From Sphagnum compactum (lineage: Eukaryota > Bryophyta > Sphagnopsida > Sphagnales), in contig OZ234498.1 of assembly GCA_965153455.1 (NCBI GenBank), forward strand, positions 6,572,001 through 6,636,000: a stretch of 64,000 nt of DNA. The letters run 5' to 3'. A program made the translations under genes and the position numbers. The notes under the pieces were generated by a model. That model was not told the DNA's origin, did no database searches, and saw only the letters and a program-made list of their open reading frames with translations. This document shows, in pieces, positions 1-12,824 of the stretch. Position 1 is the stretch's first letter; every line of letters begins with the position of its first letter.

Positions 1-369
1 TATAGAATTCTTTCCAATAAGCCAAAAATCATTCAATTGGAAAGAGATTTGAGCTATACAAACCATAGTTTAACCTATGCAACGATTGAGATCAATGTCG
101 AAATTAGGTTAGTTCAGGATGAAACCCTAAACTAATGTTTTCATAAGAATAAGAGTTGAGAATGAACTTTGGTAGGCTTACATCCACCTTGGTGTGCTTT
201 GAAATCATGTTTCCTCATTTCCTAACTTTTCAATGTGGCACAAGGTGTTGACAGGTGTTGGGTGGTTATCTAACTTGTTTTTAATAACCTCCGATTCCAG
301 TTTTTAAAAAGATTAGGAAAATTGAAGAACCTCAATTTCTGATTTTTGGAAAATTTCCAGACATCAGAG

Positions 370-655
370 AATCATTAGAGTTATCCCTAAAGTCTTCACC
401 CTCTCTTTGGGCCTCCTTCCACCCTCTATCCCCCTCTTTCAGTGGTATCCGCAAAGTAAAGACATTTTAATAAATATCACTATGAAATACTGATACTGAG
501 CATTTAATGCACAAGGTTCCAGACCAAAAGTAGTTGGACAGTTAGGAGCAGTGAAAATATGTGTAGCAGCAGTCGAGGCGCTGAGGAACAAGGAAAGACA
601 GGATGAAACTCAGTTTACCACCAAAATTGTCTGAGTTTCATCCCCCGTACTTTTC
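370..655 (+). repeat. dispersed repeat family A, copy 1
   Basis: This stretch is clearly similar to 38085-38395 in the same orientation. Shared landmarks in the same order are a 'tctttgggcctcctt' block, 'agtggt.tccg', 'catttaat.c.caaggtt', 'aggagcagtgaaaat', 'tgtagcagcagt.gaggcgct' and 'gaaagacagg.tgaaactcag'. Each copy ends in a small inverted repeat in which aaactcag is answered by ctgagttt. There is no coding potential. It is probably an old non-autonomous transposon or SINE-like unit; its class is not clear. Confidence 0.7.
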
Positions 656-1002
656 TGGGCCACAGTGAACCAGCACCCATCAGTGCACCATCAAGGATGG
701 ATGATATGTGATCTGGAATTTTTTTTTCTGTTGGGTTCCAGTTCACTAGCTAACTAACCATAGTGGTTAGCTCAGTTGCTTTATTTACTACTTACCAACC
801 AGGTAGATAGTAAATAACGGCCCCTACCTACTCTGTTTAAACTATCTACTTATCTATTAGTCCCCTATTTTGTTACCTACCTGTCTATATGTTAGACCTA
901 CTTCTTACAGAGTGGGTTACCAGGATGAAACTGGGTACTAACTCAGTTGAGGATCATCCACAACTACAGTTTTTTTGAGAACTACAGTTTGCCACTTCTC
1001 AT

Positions 1003-1217
1003 GGTGCGTTCACACTTGATGTTAAATCAATGTTGAATGAAAATCTAGGTGGCATCCTAGGTGGCATTCAATGTTAAATGGGCGATAGTTTAATGTTAAG
1101 CGAATGTTAGTTTAACATAAAATCTTCGCAATAAGCAAGTTTACGTCTTCAAATGTCTAGTATGGTGGTGTTAAGGGACTCAACACTAAAGTCCCTAACA
1201 CCAAGTGTGATTGAACC
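1003..1217. mobile_element. MITE with 22-bp terminal inverted repeats
   Basis: The left end (1003-1024, ggtgcgttcacacttgatg...) matches the reverse complement of the right end (1196-1217) at about 18 of 22 bases. The right half also holds a nested hairpin, gtgttaagggact against agtccctaacac. The element is about 215 bp and has no ORF, as expected for a DNA-transposon-derived MITE. I could not identify a convincing target-site duplication, so the superfamily is open. Confidence 0.6.
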
Positions 1218-1302
1218 TTGATAACCGCCCAACTCTCATGTTTGAGTGGGGGGGAAAGAATAGTGTGCCACCGTGCCTACTTTGACATCACAATTGTAAC
1301 AA

Positions 1303-1560
1303 GGGGTGTGTCACACTGTTGTGGCCGTGCCATTTTCAATAAAAGAATATTTCAACGCAAAAAAAAGAATTATGAAAACTCAATTAATTTCACCATGCAA
1401 AAATTATAATGTCCAAAAAACACTCTAAAAGAAACCAAAATCCTTCAAGATAGTATAACTCTATAATAACTAATCTCAAGTTTCAACACAAGCAAAAATA
1501 TCATCTTTCAAAAAACCTAATATAAATACATTTAAAAAAAAAATAGACCTATTATATCCC
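1303..1560 (+). repeat. dispersed repeat family B, copy 1 (3' end lost)
   Basis: This is one of four related copies in the window (others near 40534, 41446 and 48302). They share 'ggggtgtgtcacac', 'ttcaccatgcaaaaa', 'tctaaaagaaaccaaaatcc', 'tataactctata' and 'taatctcaagtttcaacaca' in the same order. This copy diverges before the shared right end seen in the others. No protein is encoded; the 63-codon reading frame across it at 1218-1409 is not believable. Confidence 0.75.
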
Positions 1561-4500
1561 TTGTGCATTCATTCCCTTATTAAGCCCTTAAGTACCATGT
1601 TAGATCCCTCCCATCCCTCCCTCCTTCAAGCCATAAGATCTAAGGACCCTCCTTTAAAAAAGAGGAGGGCTATTCATTGATGACCAAGGACAACTTAAGT
1701 TCGGACGGAGGTGACACGTTATAAGATGACCCCTTAGTGTTGGATGAGGAGGAACCCTTAGTGTTAGATGAAGAGGAGGACCAGCATGACCCTAAGATGT
1801 CCCTAATACATACTTAGAAAAATTCTCCAAATGCTTTTGGGCAGCTTTTTGTCTCCATGTGTGATTAAAAAAATTAAAAATTAAAATAAAAATTAAATAC
1901 AATAAAATAAAATAAATATATAAATTGGGTATTAATGGGAGGGCTTGTTCAATTTCTTTTGGTAATAAAAGGGAATCTAGTTTTGGCTTCTTCTTCATGC
2001 CTGACATCCACACATGGATTTGGCTCATTTTTGGCATTTGCTTTCCCTATGGCTCTCTTCTTCTAAACAACTCCCATTTACAACAAGTCAAAAGGAATCA
2101 CAACCTGGGGGGAGCAACCCATTGCCAACTTGGTCTTTTGGGTCCCCCAAGGAATTAGGTGTCTCTTTTGGGAGTCTCTCTCCATTGCTCACTTGTTCAC
2201 TCCTTTGCTCTCTTCAAAGCAATTTGTGAAGGGTAAAAAATTTAGCCTAATCTAGCTCACCATGGGTAGGTATACCACAGTTGGAACCTGACTCATAACC
2301 CAGCTGTAAGGGTTGTCTTGCTGATGTGTCTCTCCCTCATTGGACATCAAATTCCTCAATTTATATCATATATTAAGCTGCCTAGTGGCAGTTTAACCCA
2401 AGGGTAGAGTCATCTAAGAATCGGAACTTATGTATAGGGTAAGGTTCTCTATTGAGGGTGTTAATGGTTGTAAACTCTCAATACTACTGGACGGAGTGAT
2501 AGCCTCTCAATAGAGGATGGATCGGAGCTTACACAAGTGCATGTCGCCTTTCTCAAGCTCGCACTTTTGACCTAGCAAAATTGCTATTTGATAATTTCGA
2601 ACAAGCCACAACTTGCTTCACAAACCCTAGAGAAATTATGAATATGGCTTGCTTTTTAGATGCATGAATGAACATCTTGGAAAAGTTCTTGGGCGACTCG
2701 ACATAGGGTTTTCCATTGGTTTACTACCTCTATACAAGAGGGAACTATGTGATTTGTTTAATTTCACAAATTATTTTGGCCCTTTTTCTGGCTTAAGAAA
2801 AGTGTTTAAAGCTTTGCTTTTCTCACTAGGCTGATTTTCCTCAAACAAAATGTGAAGCCACTTGAAGAAATTTCAAAAGGTACGTTAGAAAGTCATGGGG
2901 TTATCCCATCTTGTAGAATCCAAGGACCGATAAAGCATAGAACCTAAAATATTTACAATCCAAAATCATGTGTACAATTAACCTCATAACCCTTGTAACA
3001 CAAATGGGGCAAGGGCTCAAGAAAGTTAATTTGATGTCATTAAAGCTCTAATAGCCTTAATGGATGTAAATTTTAATACCTTGTTGACCTATGGAACATT
3101 AATGCAACTTGATGAGCATTACATACCCATAATGGTTGGTTTAGGCCTCACAATCCTCAATCCATGCTTGATGTTAATACCAGAAAATGGATTGAATAAT
3201 TGTATACATAAATAAATAAATAAATATACAATATTCGTATACATATGCCTATTGAAATCTTCTAAATTCGAACGTTTGGTGAAACACACTTGGAAGGCTC
3301 AATGCATGATGAATACACCTGTTTTGGGTTGGAAGGCATCTTTTTCTCACATGAAGGGGAAAATATAATTTAGTTCTTGTCATCCATTGATTAGGTTTTA
3401 ATATAATTATGCATCACAAGGCTTTGGGAATGAATTTATATTCAAATGGTTGTACAATGTGCAAGGTCTAAATTGAATGGTTTTTGTATCATCCGATTTT
3501 CAATGTAATTAAGCTAATCTAATATGATCAATGTTTGTTGACTATGGTATTAACCAACGTTTGAAAAGAGTAATGGTGATATTACGATGCCTGAGAACCG
3601 ATGAAGAAGCCAAAGCTCATCCAAAATACTAAGCTAACTAGGTTGGTGCGTGTTTAAATAATCTTTGAATAGTGTCGATGCTCATGTGCTCAACTATTTA
3701 AGGTAACCTACATGCTCACCTCGCCCTGAGAAAATGAAAAAAATGAAAAAATGAAAATGCTTGCCCGACCTAGTCCAAAGAAAATGAAATTCAAGCATCC
3801 TAAGGACATAGAAGGTAACGTGTGTGTCCGTATATAGTCAAAGGGCTAAATATAAGGAAATATTTTGTTTGGGATATGGTAGTAGTAGTTCTAGAGGCCC
3901 ACATTTGATATGCCGAGATTAGCCTATAAGACACACCTCTTGAGACCAAGTCGCGATTGAGTGGATGGCCCCAACGGTCCACTTACAGGAAATCTGGATA
4001 ATCTACACAAACCCCCAAATAGAAAAATACATTCCACCATCCAATGAAATAGCCTAACAACAAGGATGGTTATTTATTTGAAGCTCATAATCAGCCCTAT
4101 TGTTTAGGCAGCTCCACTTAGATTAAATCCCTAGAAATTATATCTACAAATAAACTCAAATCATAATTTGAACATGCTACTACTATTTGCACCTTTATAA
4201 AAACATAAAATTCAGGTTTGCCAATTAGTTTTGGTTTGGATCTTTTTTGTTGTGCTTAAGTTACATACCCAAAATTTCCATTGTTAAGAAGGGGGGATGC
4301 TTATGCGATGATGCTAGTGCAATCTAGGGCTTCGGTGAATAGTTACATTAAAACCTGACCTAATTTTTCAGTTACGTTTATGTATTTGCATGTACATTAC
4401 AAAGTGTAATCGTCCTCCACCGGCAGATTTTGACTATTTCACAATAAATTTTATTATCTGGAGTCACATACTGAGCACTGGTGGAGATGCTGTAAGGGAC

Positions 4501-6350
4501 GAAGAAGGGAGAAAGGACGAGAGGAGCGGCAGCGGCGGGTCCGGCCGCACTCACCTAACCTTGTGAGGCATCTTCATACTAGAGAATGGGGCCATGTCGA
4601 GCAGATTTTGTGAGATAAGACCTCACTAGCAAGGCAAGCTCGGAGGGTAAAGCTTGGGTGAGGGGCTCAAGGAAAACTTGTCTTTCAAGGAAAACTAAGA
4701 AGAAGCTCTGGGTGTAAAGTTATTTAGAAAGTGGTTTAAAGTCCAACCCATTTCAAATATGTTCAAATCCAGCCCATTCCATGTTGATTATTTTGGGCAC
4801 ACATGTGATCTTCATGTTAGGAACCTGTGTTTTGATCATATTAAAGGCTCTCTTCTCTTTTGAAAACTTTGATATGTTACACCCACCATACACAAAGGAG
4901 CCTATTAGTAATTGTAGGATACCCTTAGATCATAAATTTTTTTAATAAATTTATAACTAATTGGCAAAAAAAAATCAGTTCCAAATTGAGTTGAGTTTTA
5001 AATCCTGTGGGTGGTATTTTAGGGGATTTTAATTAGTGTAATTTTCTTTGAAAAAGTCTGATTTATTTAATATTATGCTTATTATTATTATTATTATTCT
5101 GACGTTTCTGGTGTGTCTCCCCTTAAGTGCATGACAAGCCAAACTCTATTTTAATCACATTGCTTATTTTAAGGAATTGTTGCTCTCCTACCTTAACCAC
5201 CGCTGAAGAGTCTATGACTCCAAGGATGAAACCCAGCCAACCAAATATAAACCAAAGCACCCAAAAAAAAAGGGGAATACAAGGAACAAAAAGGAAGGGA
5301 CTCATGTTTAAGAAGACAAAAGAACCACCTAAGAGGGCGAACCATAAGGGGAACATCAAGTTCCCAAACCCCATCAAGTTCCCAAATCCCCTCCAATCAC
5401 GAGGAAGCATATCAAATAAGGAAAGGGAAGGACCTCTTGAAAGGAGGTTTAGTCAAGAAGAAGCCTCATCTACTGCAACAGTGGTGCTGGTTCATTGTGG
5501 CTTGTAATAGGACTTTTGATTAAATTGCATAAGAGACAACATGTGTGAGTTGATGATGGGTAGTTCAAATACACCCTTAGTTAGGAAAGGAGGCTTTGGA
5601 CCTCTTTGGGGGAGAAGCCCTAACAACTTAGGTAGGTAATAAGGAGGAGAACCACCATATAAATTAGTACACTTTTGTTTTTATGCCCATTTTGAAGACT
5701 GGGTCTTTCAAAACCTTTTTTATTTTTGCCAAGCATTGATGAACTAGTCAGATTTGGTTCTATACTTTAAAGACCACTTCTTTGCCATAAATAGTAGAGC
5801 TAGATTTTTCTAATCCCTTTGGATTTGCTCTCATAATAAGTACTCCATCAACTTTGTGAACTCTTTCTTCTCCCTTGGCCATAGAGAACAAGCACACCAT
5901 GCAGGATGTATGTATGTATGTATGGATGGATGGATATATGGATGGATGGTGTGTGTGTGTGGACAAGAAACACTTTTTCATTGTATTCCTGTCCCATAAT
6001 TAACCATGGTGGTTAGCTATGTACCAAACCATCCACATGCATCTTATCTATGGTGTATCAGTGCAGGATGGATGGTGTATGGACAGAAAACAGTTTTTCA
6101 TTGTATGATCATTCCATAGCTAAGATGGTAAAAAAGGATGAAAACAATGGGAAGGAAAATAGGTACCTACAGTCGAGATGATAAAAAGAGGATGAAAAAA
6201 ATGGGAAGGAAAATTAGAGCCAGTGAGATGGTAAAACTTTCTTACTATTACATCTAAATGCAATTTACATCGCAGTAAATTGTCTTTTACGGACCCACCC
6301 TCCACCTACCCCAAAACTTTCCCCGCCTTCCTTCTTTTTCTTTTCCCCCC
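1561..6350. other. AT-rich intergenic DNA, no gene recognised
   Basis: Only short, unconvincing frames occur. The longest (5127-5507, overlapped on the other strand by 5123-5410) is low-complexity and resembles no family I know. A GC-rich patch lies around 4490-4560. Tetranucleotide repeats of the ATGT/ATGG type lie at 5905-5960 beside a short GT run. Decayed transposon sequence is likely, but nothing can be assigned. Confidence 0.6.
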
Positions 6351-6359
6351 GCCTTCCTT

Positions 6360-7120
6360 CTTTCCAGCCTCGGGAGCAAAAAGAGTTTGAAATACCGTGC
6401 AGTTTGAGGCGCGCGACGCATGGTTCAGAGTTGCCGTCTCTCGCTTGGTCTCTCTCTCTTCGCTTCCTCTCTCGTCTGGCTCGTCTGTCTGTCTGTCTGT
6501 CTTGTCTCGTTTTCCCCTCTCTCGCGACAATCGAAGGTGGTCGCGTTGCAATTCTGTTCTATTTTCTCTCCACACTTAGAAATCTTCGTGTTTGTGTAAT
6601 GTTCTTGCACAGTCGTTGCTGCTACTGCTGCTGCTGTGCTGCTATTTTTTTGAAAAAACAATTTTAAAAAAATTCTCTGGCTGTGTGAGCAACCAGCTGC
6701 TGCTCTTTCCATTCTCTTATCCAAGCCGGCGGCGGCCAGCATTTGGGACTTTCTGGGTTCCGTCTTTGCTCGTCCTTGATATTTGCGTCGTCGCCTTCTC
6801 GTTTGTTTTTGGTCGAATTCTTTGGCTTCTTTTTTTTTTTTCTTACCTTTCCGGGATTTTTGCAACGGATTGGAGTTTTGGTTAGGCAGCAGGCTATTCA
6901 CGCCATTGCTCTTCTTCGAGTTGTCGGCTGGCTGGCTGACAGTATTAAGAATTTTGTTTTGAACATCGGTTTTTTTTCGTTCTTCGGTGGTTTGAGATCA
7001 TGTCGGATTGGATTGTGCTGTGATCGCCGGAATTTGTTTGCTTGAACCACAAGCAAGGAGCAGAATTTGGGAAGAGGAGCAAGGAGGAAGGAAGAGCAAT
7101 CGAGCGAGCGAGGAGGGGAA
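6360..7120 (+). promoter_or_regulatory. probable promoter and 5' leader of the SINE-like gene
   Basis: The stretch before the start codon is pyrimidine-rich and less AT-rich than its surroundings, with CT runs and a (gtct)n block at 6484-6503, as is common in plant leaders. The transcription start cannot be fixed by eye. No ATG-initiated frame here joins the downstream coding frame, because a frame opening at 7067 would need a TTG start. The first good in-frame ATG is at 7121. Confidence 0.45.
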
Positions 7121-10100
7121 ATGAGAGAGGAGGAAGTAGCAGCGGGGGGGATCACGATGCGCTACACGGGTCACTCCGTGAAACAGGACTTGGCGAAGCT
7201 TGATAACAAGGATGTGGAGAGTCGGAACACCGCTCTGTGTTCTCTTAAACAGCTTGTGGTGCAGCTCGACGCGATTACTCTCTCTCGCTTCCTCAATCAG
7301 GTTCTTACGCTCTTCCTCTCTCTTGGTCTTTTGTTGTTTCTTGCTGATCTCAATTGTACACACTCCGTTCTTGCACACAATTCGCAAAGAGCCACAGAAA
7401 AAACCTGGACACAAGTCTGAATCTTATCACCTTTGAAGAACAAGAACAACGACAATCAGAAGAAGATGAAGATGACGATGGTTAAAAAAACTGCTAGCGC
7501 AGTTTGCAATTCTTGTTGCATTACACCAGAATTCCGAGGAACTGAGCGCACAGAAGTCCGAATCCGATCAGCTCATGAAGAAGAAGAAGAAGAAGAAGAA
7601 GAAGAAAAGGAGATGACAAAAGAATCTGCTGTGTAGTTTGCAATTCTTGTTGCAATTCCACTAGAATTCCGGGAAACTGAAGCAGACACGGACACAATTC
7701 TTTCTGCAGATCGCGGAGTCGCGGGAGACGGGAGCAGCACGCACATACGCGATTTCTCTATACGAAGACGTAGCCCGTGTGCATGGGAAGAACGTCGTTC
7801 CACATATCCCGCAAGTGATTAACGCTCTTGCCCGCTCACTTTTGGCAAGTGGAAGCTCTCCACAGATGCACCAAACATGCGCCAAAGTGACGGCGGCCTT
7901 GTCTCGTTACACAATCGACTCCACAACGTTGACGGAAGATGCGGAAGAAATACTCAGAGAGCTTTCTCAGCCCCTCGCAAACCTCGTCTCAGGTCTAGAT
8001 TTCTTCTCAATTCCGCAAGCTTTTGCAAAGTTCTTTGACTGTTTTCCTTTAGTTTTTCTTGTCTGCAGGCTTGGTGGCTGATGAGTCTGGTTTCCATTTC
8101 TGCTGCGGCTGCTCCTGCAGGGAAGTTGGAGCCGGTGGCAGGTGGGGCAGCAGCTTGCTTGCAAGCTTTGGTGGAGACAGATAACTGGAAACGGGCTTCT
8201 TCAGATTTGGTTCATGAGATTTGCCAACGCACAATTGCAGCGCTTAACGAGAAATCCACGCGCACTGTTGCTCATATGCACCTGATTCGGTCGCTTGCTT
8301 CTGTGAATGCTGACATTCTGAGCATCTACGGGACCAGTTTGCTCAGAGCAGGAGCAGAGATTTTGATGCTGGGTTCAAGTCCTTGGCAGCAACGAGTGTC
8401 GGCTGCTAAGCTCTTGCAAGATGTTCTCACCATTCTGGATAAGGAGACCTTGACTTCTGAGCTTCCATTCACCATGCAGGTATGGCAGAAAGAAAAGCCT
8501 TCAAGGTTATGGAAATTTTGTGTAACAAGCAAGCATGCAGTTTGGGTTTGCAGCTATTTTTGGCATTCTTGCTGGTATTGTCTTTTAGCTCTTTCTTCCA
8601 TTGCCTTAGGGTTGTCTTTTTCTCGCCTGTTTGGCATTAAGCATCCATGATGTAGGGGCATTCTTGCAGGTTTTTTCTATTAGTTCTTTCTTCCATTGCC
8701 TTTGGGTGGTCTTTGTTTTGCCCATTTGGTGTTAAGCACTCATGTGTGGGGTCATTCTTGAAGGCCTTTTTCTAAGTTCTTTCTTCCATTGCCTTTGGGT
8801 GTTCTTTGTTTTTGCCCATTTGGCATCAATCACCCATGATGTGGGGGCATTCTTGCAGGCTTTTTTCTAAGTTCTTTCTTCGATTGCCTTTGGGTGTTCC
8901 TTTTTTTTGCTTGTTTGGCATGAAGCACCCATGATGTGGGGGCATTCTTGCAGGCCTTTTTCTTTAGTTCTTTCTTCCATTGCCTTTCAGTGGTCTCTTT
9001 TTTTTGGCTTGTTTGGCATCAAGCATCCATGATGCAAGGGCATTCTTGCAGGCTTTTTGCTGTAGTTATTTCTTCCATTACCGTTGGGTGGTCTTTTTTT
9101 GGCTCATTTGGCATTAAGCATCCATGATGCAGAGGCATTCTTGCAGGTTTTTTGCTATAGTTCTTTCTTCCATTGCCTTTGGGGTACGCTTTTTCTTTCT
9201 TGTTTGGCATTAAGCATCCATGATGCAGGGGCTGGAGAGTTGTCGCCTGGATAAAACGCCACATGTTCGATCTGCTGTGACTGAAGCACTCAACACAGCC
9301 AGGCTGCTTGCATGTGGAGATGAGTGCAGAACATCAATTGGTACAGCAGCTAGTCCAGTTTTGAAAACTCCTGAACAGGCACGGAGTCTTCGGAAATTTG
9401 GTAATCATCCAGTTTCTCCAGTCTCAAAGCGAGTTGCCAGTCCAGTCTATCAAGAATCTCGACCACCCTTACCATTTTCTCCACTTTCAACATCAAAAAC
9501 AGAATCTTCACATGTTGTGACCCGAGGATCTTTTCCCAAGTCAAGCCCAGGCAGGGGTGCAAGAAGAGCTCCTCTCTTTCCTGCAGGAGATCAGATCCAT
9601 CAGTCTCATGGTTCTAGCAGCTCACCAGCATCACCTTCAAGTTCCACCACCGATGAAGGAGATTCAGAAGCTCTTGCTTGTAACTATCAATATCCCCTCT
9701 CATAATTCTTGCAATTTGCTGAGTTTTCTTGTGGTATTTTTGTGATCTGGATGATGGTCACTGCTAAACTTTCATTATTTCATGCTTTTTCTTTATCATA
9801 CTTGAACTTAATAAATTGTGGTTTATCGTGAAAACATGTCTGGGAAGTAGTTAGTTCAATCCAAGTGGTAAGACCATTACACATTTCTACTGCTCTCAGA
9901 TCCCTGAGTAAGTAACTTGCATGTATTCTAAGCTTATGGTATTTGTGATTTTGTCTTGCAGTAGATGCAAAAGAGAATTTGCCATCACGGAGGTCACGTG
10001 TGAACCGAGTAGCCTCTCCTCAGTATGACCTAGGATTGCCAGGGCATGGTCTGGCAGTGAGGCGAAAGAATCGGCGCTCCCATCTTCCTCCAACTCCAGG

Positions 10101-11936
10101 TGTAAATAGTCGCTCCCAACCATCGTCTCCACTTTCAAGGTCCATGTCCGAATCTCAAGGCAGGATTGAAGCTTTCCAACTGGTCAATAGTGGGAAACCT
10201 GCTGCTGGCCTTCCAGTTGCAGAAAGCACAAGAGATTGTCCACTTCCAGAAGATGCATTTATGAGTCCTATGGATGTCTCTTTCAGCACATCTCATAGAG
10301 CAGATGAACATGCTGCTGGTGAGCAGCACTCAAATAGCACACCACTGAGTTTTGGGAATGAGGTTGAGGTTTCACTCCCAAGGCTTAGGGTTGGAAATAC
10401 TGGGATTGAGAGCTCAGAATCTGCAGTACAAAGTAAGTATATCATCAGCTGTGATGGTGCAGACTGTAAGACGCCAAATCCACAATCTCCACAGAATCAA
10501 AGTTACCTTGATGCAGCAAGTATTGATACAGAGAAAAATTGTTTTCAAATCAGCCAGAGCAATGACAACGGCAACAAAGTGGTTGAAAATGATGCTTTCA
10601 GTAGAGAAGGTGATCTGAAGATTGCAACAACATTCTTAAATGGGACCAGCATCATGAGTGGATTAATGGAGGGAGGTAGTCCAAAGCAGACGGTCTTGAA
10701 TTTGCAGGCTCATCCTTATAACTCACTTTCACACTTGAACTCAGAAGCTGATCCAGAGGCTGCAAGTGCATTGGTACAGGTTTCCAGACTCTTTCTGTTT
10801 GATATTTCATGAATGTGGTGTTGTGTTGTGTGCTTTCCTTATATGTGTTAGTGAACTTGGTCATGTTATAACTCAAGTGCTCTGTCTTAACTTGTTCATG
10901 GTTGAATCTGAATCTGCAGAAGCCTGAGATGCTCTTAATACTGAAGGATCAGCTCCCCTTCACAACTCAGAAGCTGTTACACGTGCTGCAGCTGGACCTC
11001 CAAAGCCTTGATTCAGATGTGACTGCTTCAATACCTGATCCAGATGTCAAGTCCTGCAGGAATGTACTGGGAGAAAGCAGTTCACTGAAGCAAGCAGGGC
11101 TGGAGATGGATTTTGAAACTTCCAGTGATGCAGGGTGGAGTGTGCGAGAAAACCCATTAGCTTCAGACGAATCATTCCATTCTGGAGAAAGCAGTGAAGA
11201 AGACCCTGACAGGAAATCCAGGGGACTGTACAAAGCTACTTCCTTCCCCTCAAAGGTGGCTTCAGCTGATAGAAACATCTACAAAACCTCTGTCACACTC
11301 CATCGTAAAGCTTGGTCAGTTGATGGAGGGCTACTCCATGAGGGAGCACAAAACAGAGGTGTACATTTTAGAAATAGGGATGACATAGGAACATGGAGAA
11401 TGAGTCCAAAATCAATTAGGTCGGTTCGCAGCTTTAGTGGAGTTGGGGTTTCTGATGAGATTTGCTCTGCAACTGGTGCTGAACCAAAGAAGCTTTTCTT
11501 GGAGTTTGAAGCAGCTGAGTGCCCAGCCACAGAAGCCAGGGCTTTGGAGGATGAGGACAGAAATGGGGGCTCAACTTCTCAGACAAAATTGTCCAGCTTC
11601 AGTACAAAGGATGAATCAATGATAACCCAACAGTGTTGTGCTTGCAATAAGATAGTCATCAAAGCTCCAGTGACAAGAGAATCCACAGACAATGATGAAA
11701 CAAGAGACCAACTTCCAGAGACCTCTCCTCCAGAAGAGAAAGCAAAAGGCTGGTGGAATCACAGGCTAGGCCATCATTTTGTGTCACGGTTTATAAAGAA
11801 GAACTGGACAAAAGTACGCTGGTACGGGGAAATGGTGTTTGTGGGTTCATTGTGCATAGTTGTTGCGCTTCCTTTGGCTATGATCGTCACCAAAGCTCTC
11901 AGTACACCACGAGACCTCTCACTAGTTCCCACTTGA
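7121..11936 (+). CDS. SINE1/SINE2-like ARM-repeat KASH protein of the nuclear envelope
   Basis: Exons are 7121-7300, 7710-7992, 8121-8479, 9229-9679, 9962-10779 and 10920-11936. All junctions are GT-AG and give one frame of 1035 residues. Residues 1 to about 290 resemble the N-terminal ARM-repeat domain of Arabidopsis SINE1/SINE2 (GHSVKQDLAKLDNKDVESRN; ISLYEDVARVHGKNVVPHI; ETDNWKRASSDLV). A long Ser/Pro-rich linker follows. The last 38 residues hold a basic stretch, one membrane span (MVFVGSLCIVVALPLAMIV) and a short tail ending LSLVPT. In this family the ARM domain binds actin, and the membrane span plus VPT tail docks to SUN proteins across the outer nuclear envelope. Seen here: domain order and tail. 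Inferred: localisation and partners. Translation could also begin at the second ATG, 7157. The linker is longer than I recall for Arabidopsis SINE1/2. Confidence 0.88.
7577..7606. repeat. (GAA)n microsatellite in intron 1 of the SINE-like gene
   Basis: About ten GAA units lie inside the first intron (7301-7709). The acidic reading frame over it (7433-7636) is an artefact of the repeat and is removed by splicing in the model. Confidence 0.85.
8550..9228 (+). repeat. 95-bp tandem array filling intron 3 of the SINE-like gene
   Basis: The motif ccattgcctt or a close variant recurs at about 8598, 8693, 8786, 8880, 8977, 9074 and 9170, giving a period of 93-97 bp and seven copies. Each unit carries a T-rich tract, ttctttcttccattgcct, ttggcat.aagca, catgatg.. 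and ggcattcttgcagg. The true acceptor used by exon 4 (catgatgcag, ending 9228) is the last copy of the catgatg element. The array therefore multiplies both splice-acceptor-like elements, catgatgcag and ttcttgcag. Confidence 0.85.
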
Positions 11937-12247
11937 GGTACAGAGTTTTCTCAATTTTTGTAACAGATCATAATGTTATTTTTTCACACGTGTATAGTAG
12001 TTCCTCGACCACCTCACTTGGTATGTCACAACTCGAGTATTCAAATCGATGCCAACAGTTGGTTTCTCGTATTGTACACACACCTGGGCAGGTGTGGTGC
12101 TAGTTTTGTGGGTAATCATAATATTAGTAGAGTTCTCAGGGTATACAGCTCTCAAGTTAGTTGGTAGACTTGGTATTTGTGATGATGGGCCACTTATGTT
12201 TCTTTGTAAGAGTCTCTTAAAAAGATGCAGGGAGTGCAACTTTCTGC

Positions 12248-12253
12248 AATAAA
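12248..12253 (+). terminator. candidate polyadenylation signal of the SINE-like gene
   Basis: AATAAA lies 312 bases after the stop codon, followed by a T/G-rich stretch. The 3' end is inferred only from this hexamer; plant polyA signals are loose. Confidence 0.4.
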
Positions 12254-12824
12254 AATTGACCTCTGGGCTTTTGTGAGTCTTGGTGTGTGGTTCATCTTGA
12301 CTGAAACTGGAATATGGAGCTCATCATATATGCTGTTCAAGAGAGATAACAATCTACTGGAGCTATTGCAAGAATTTCGGAATTTTCAAATGTGGTGATC
12401 CTGAGTTATCTGGCGTCATATCTGGCATTCAATTGGGATATGACAGCATTCCCAATGGGACATGATTGCTGCTATTCCTTTGCTGTGTTTAGCCTGGTTC
12501 AAAGCAGTCTGGATGGAGGAAATGTTGCATTGATATTAGCTATTGTATGCAATGAAAAATGTGTTCCAACTGTTGAAGAATCTGGCCAGCTTTGATTGGG
12601 TTGGTCACAACAGTTGGCCCATGTAGAAGCATTTAACTGATCTTCACTCTATGTTATTCAGGATCTTATATTTGTGGGTGAGGATTGGGAAATAACTTGT
12701 AACCTATGTTTTGGACATGATAAGACATTAATAGAGACATTAATAGAGGGCCAAAGAGTGTGTTGGTGGCTCTACTCTCTGGAGCATCCGGAGAGGTGCT
12801 CAGAATGTAAACCTGCAAAAATGT

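Noticed and set aside
765-800. gtggttagctcagttg resembling a tRNA D-arm
   Set aside because: No T-arm or acceptor stem follows at the right distance.
5123-5507. Overlapping 95- and 126-codon ORFs on opposite strands
   Set aside because: Low-complexity, no family resemblance, no splice or promoter context; mutually exclusive frames.
6306-6901. Arg/Glu/Lys-rich reverse-strand ORFs upstream of the SINE-like gene
   Set aside because: Antisense of a pyrimidine-rich leader; no domain.
7433-7636. Acidic ORF with poly-Glu
   Set aside because: It lies inside intron 1 and is caused by a GAA microsatellite.
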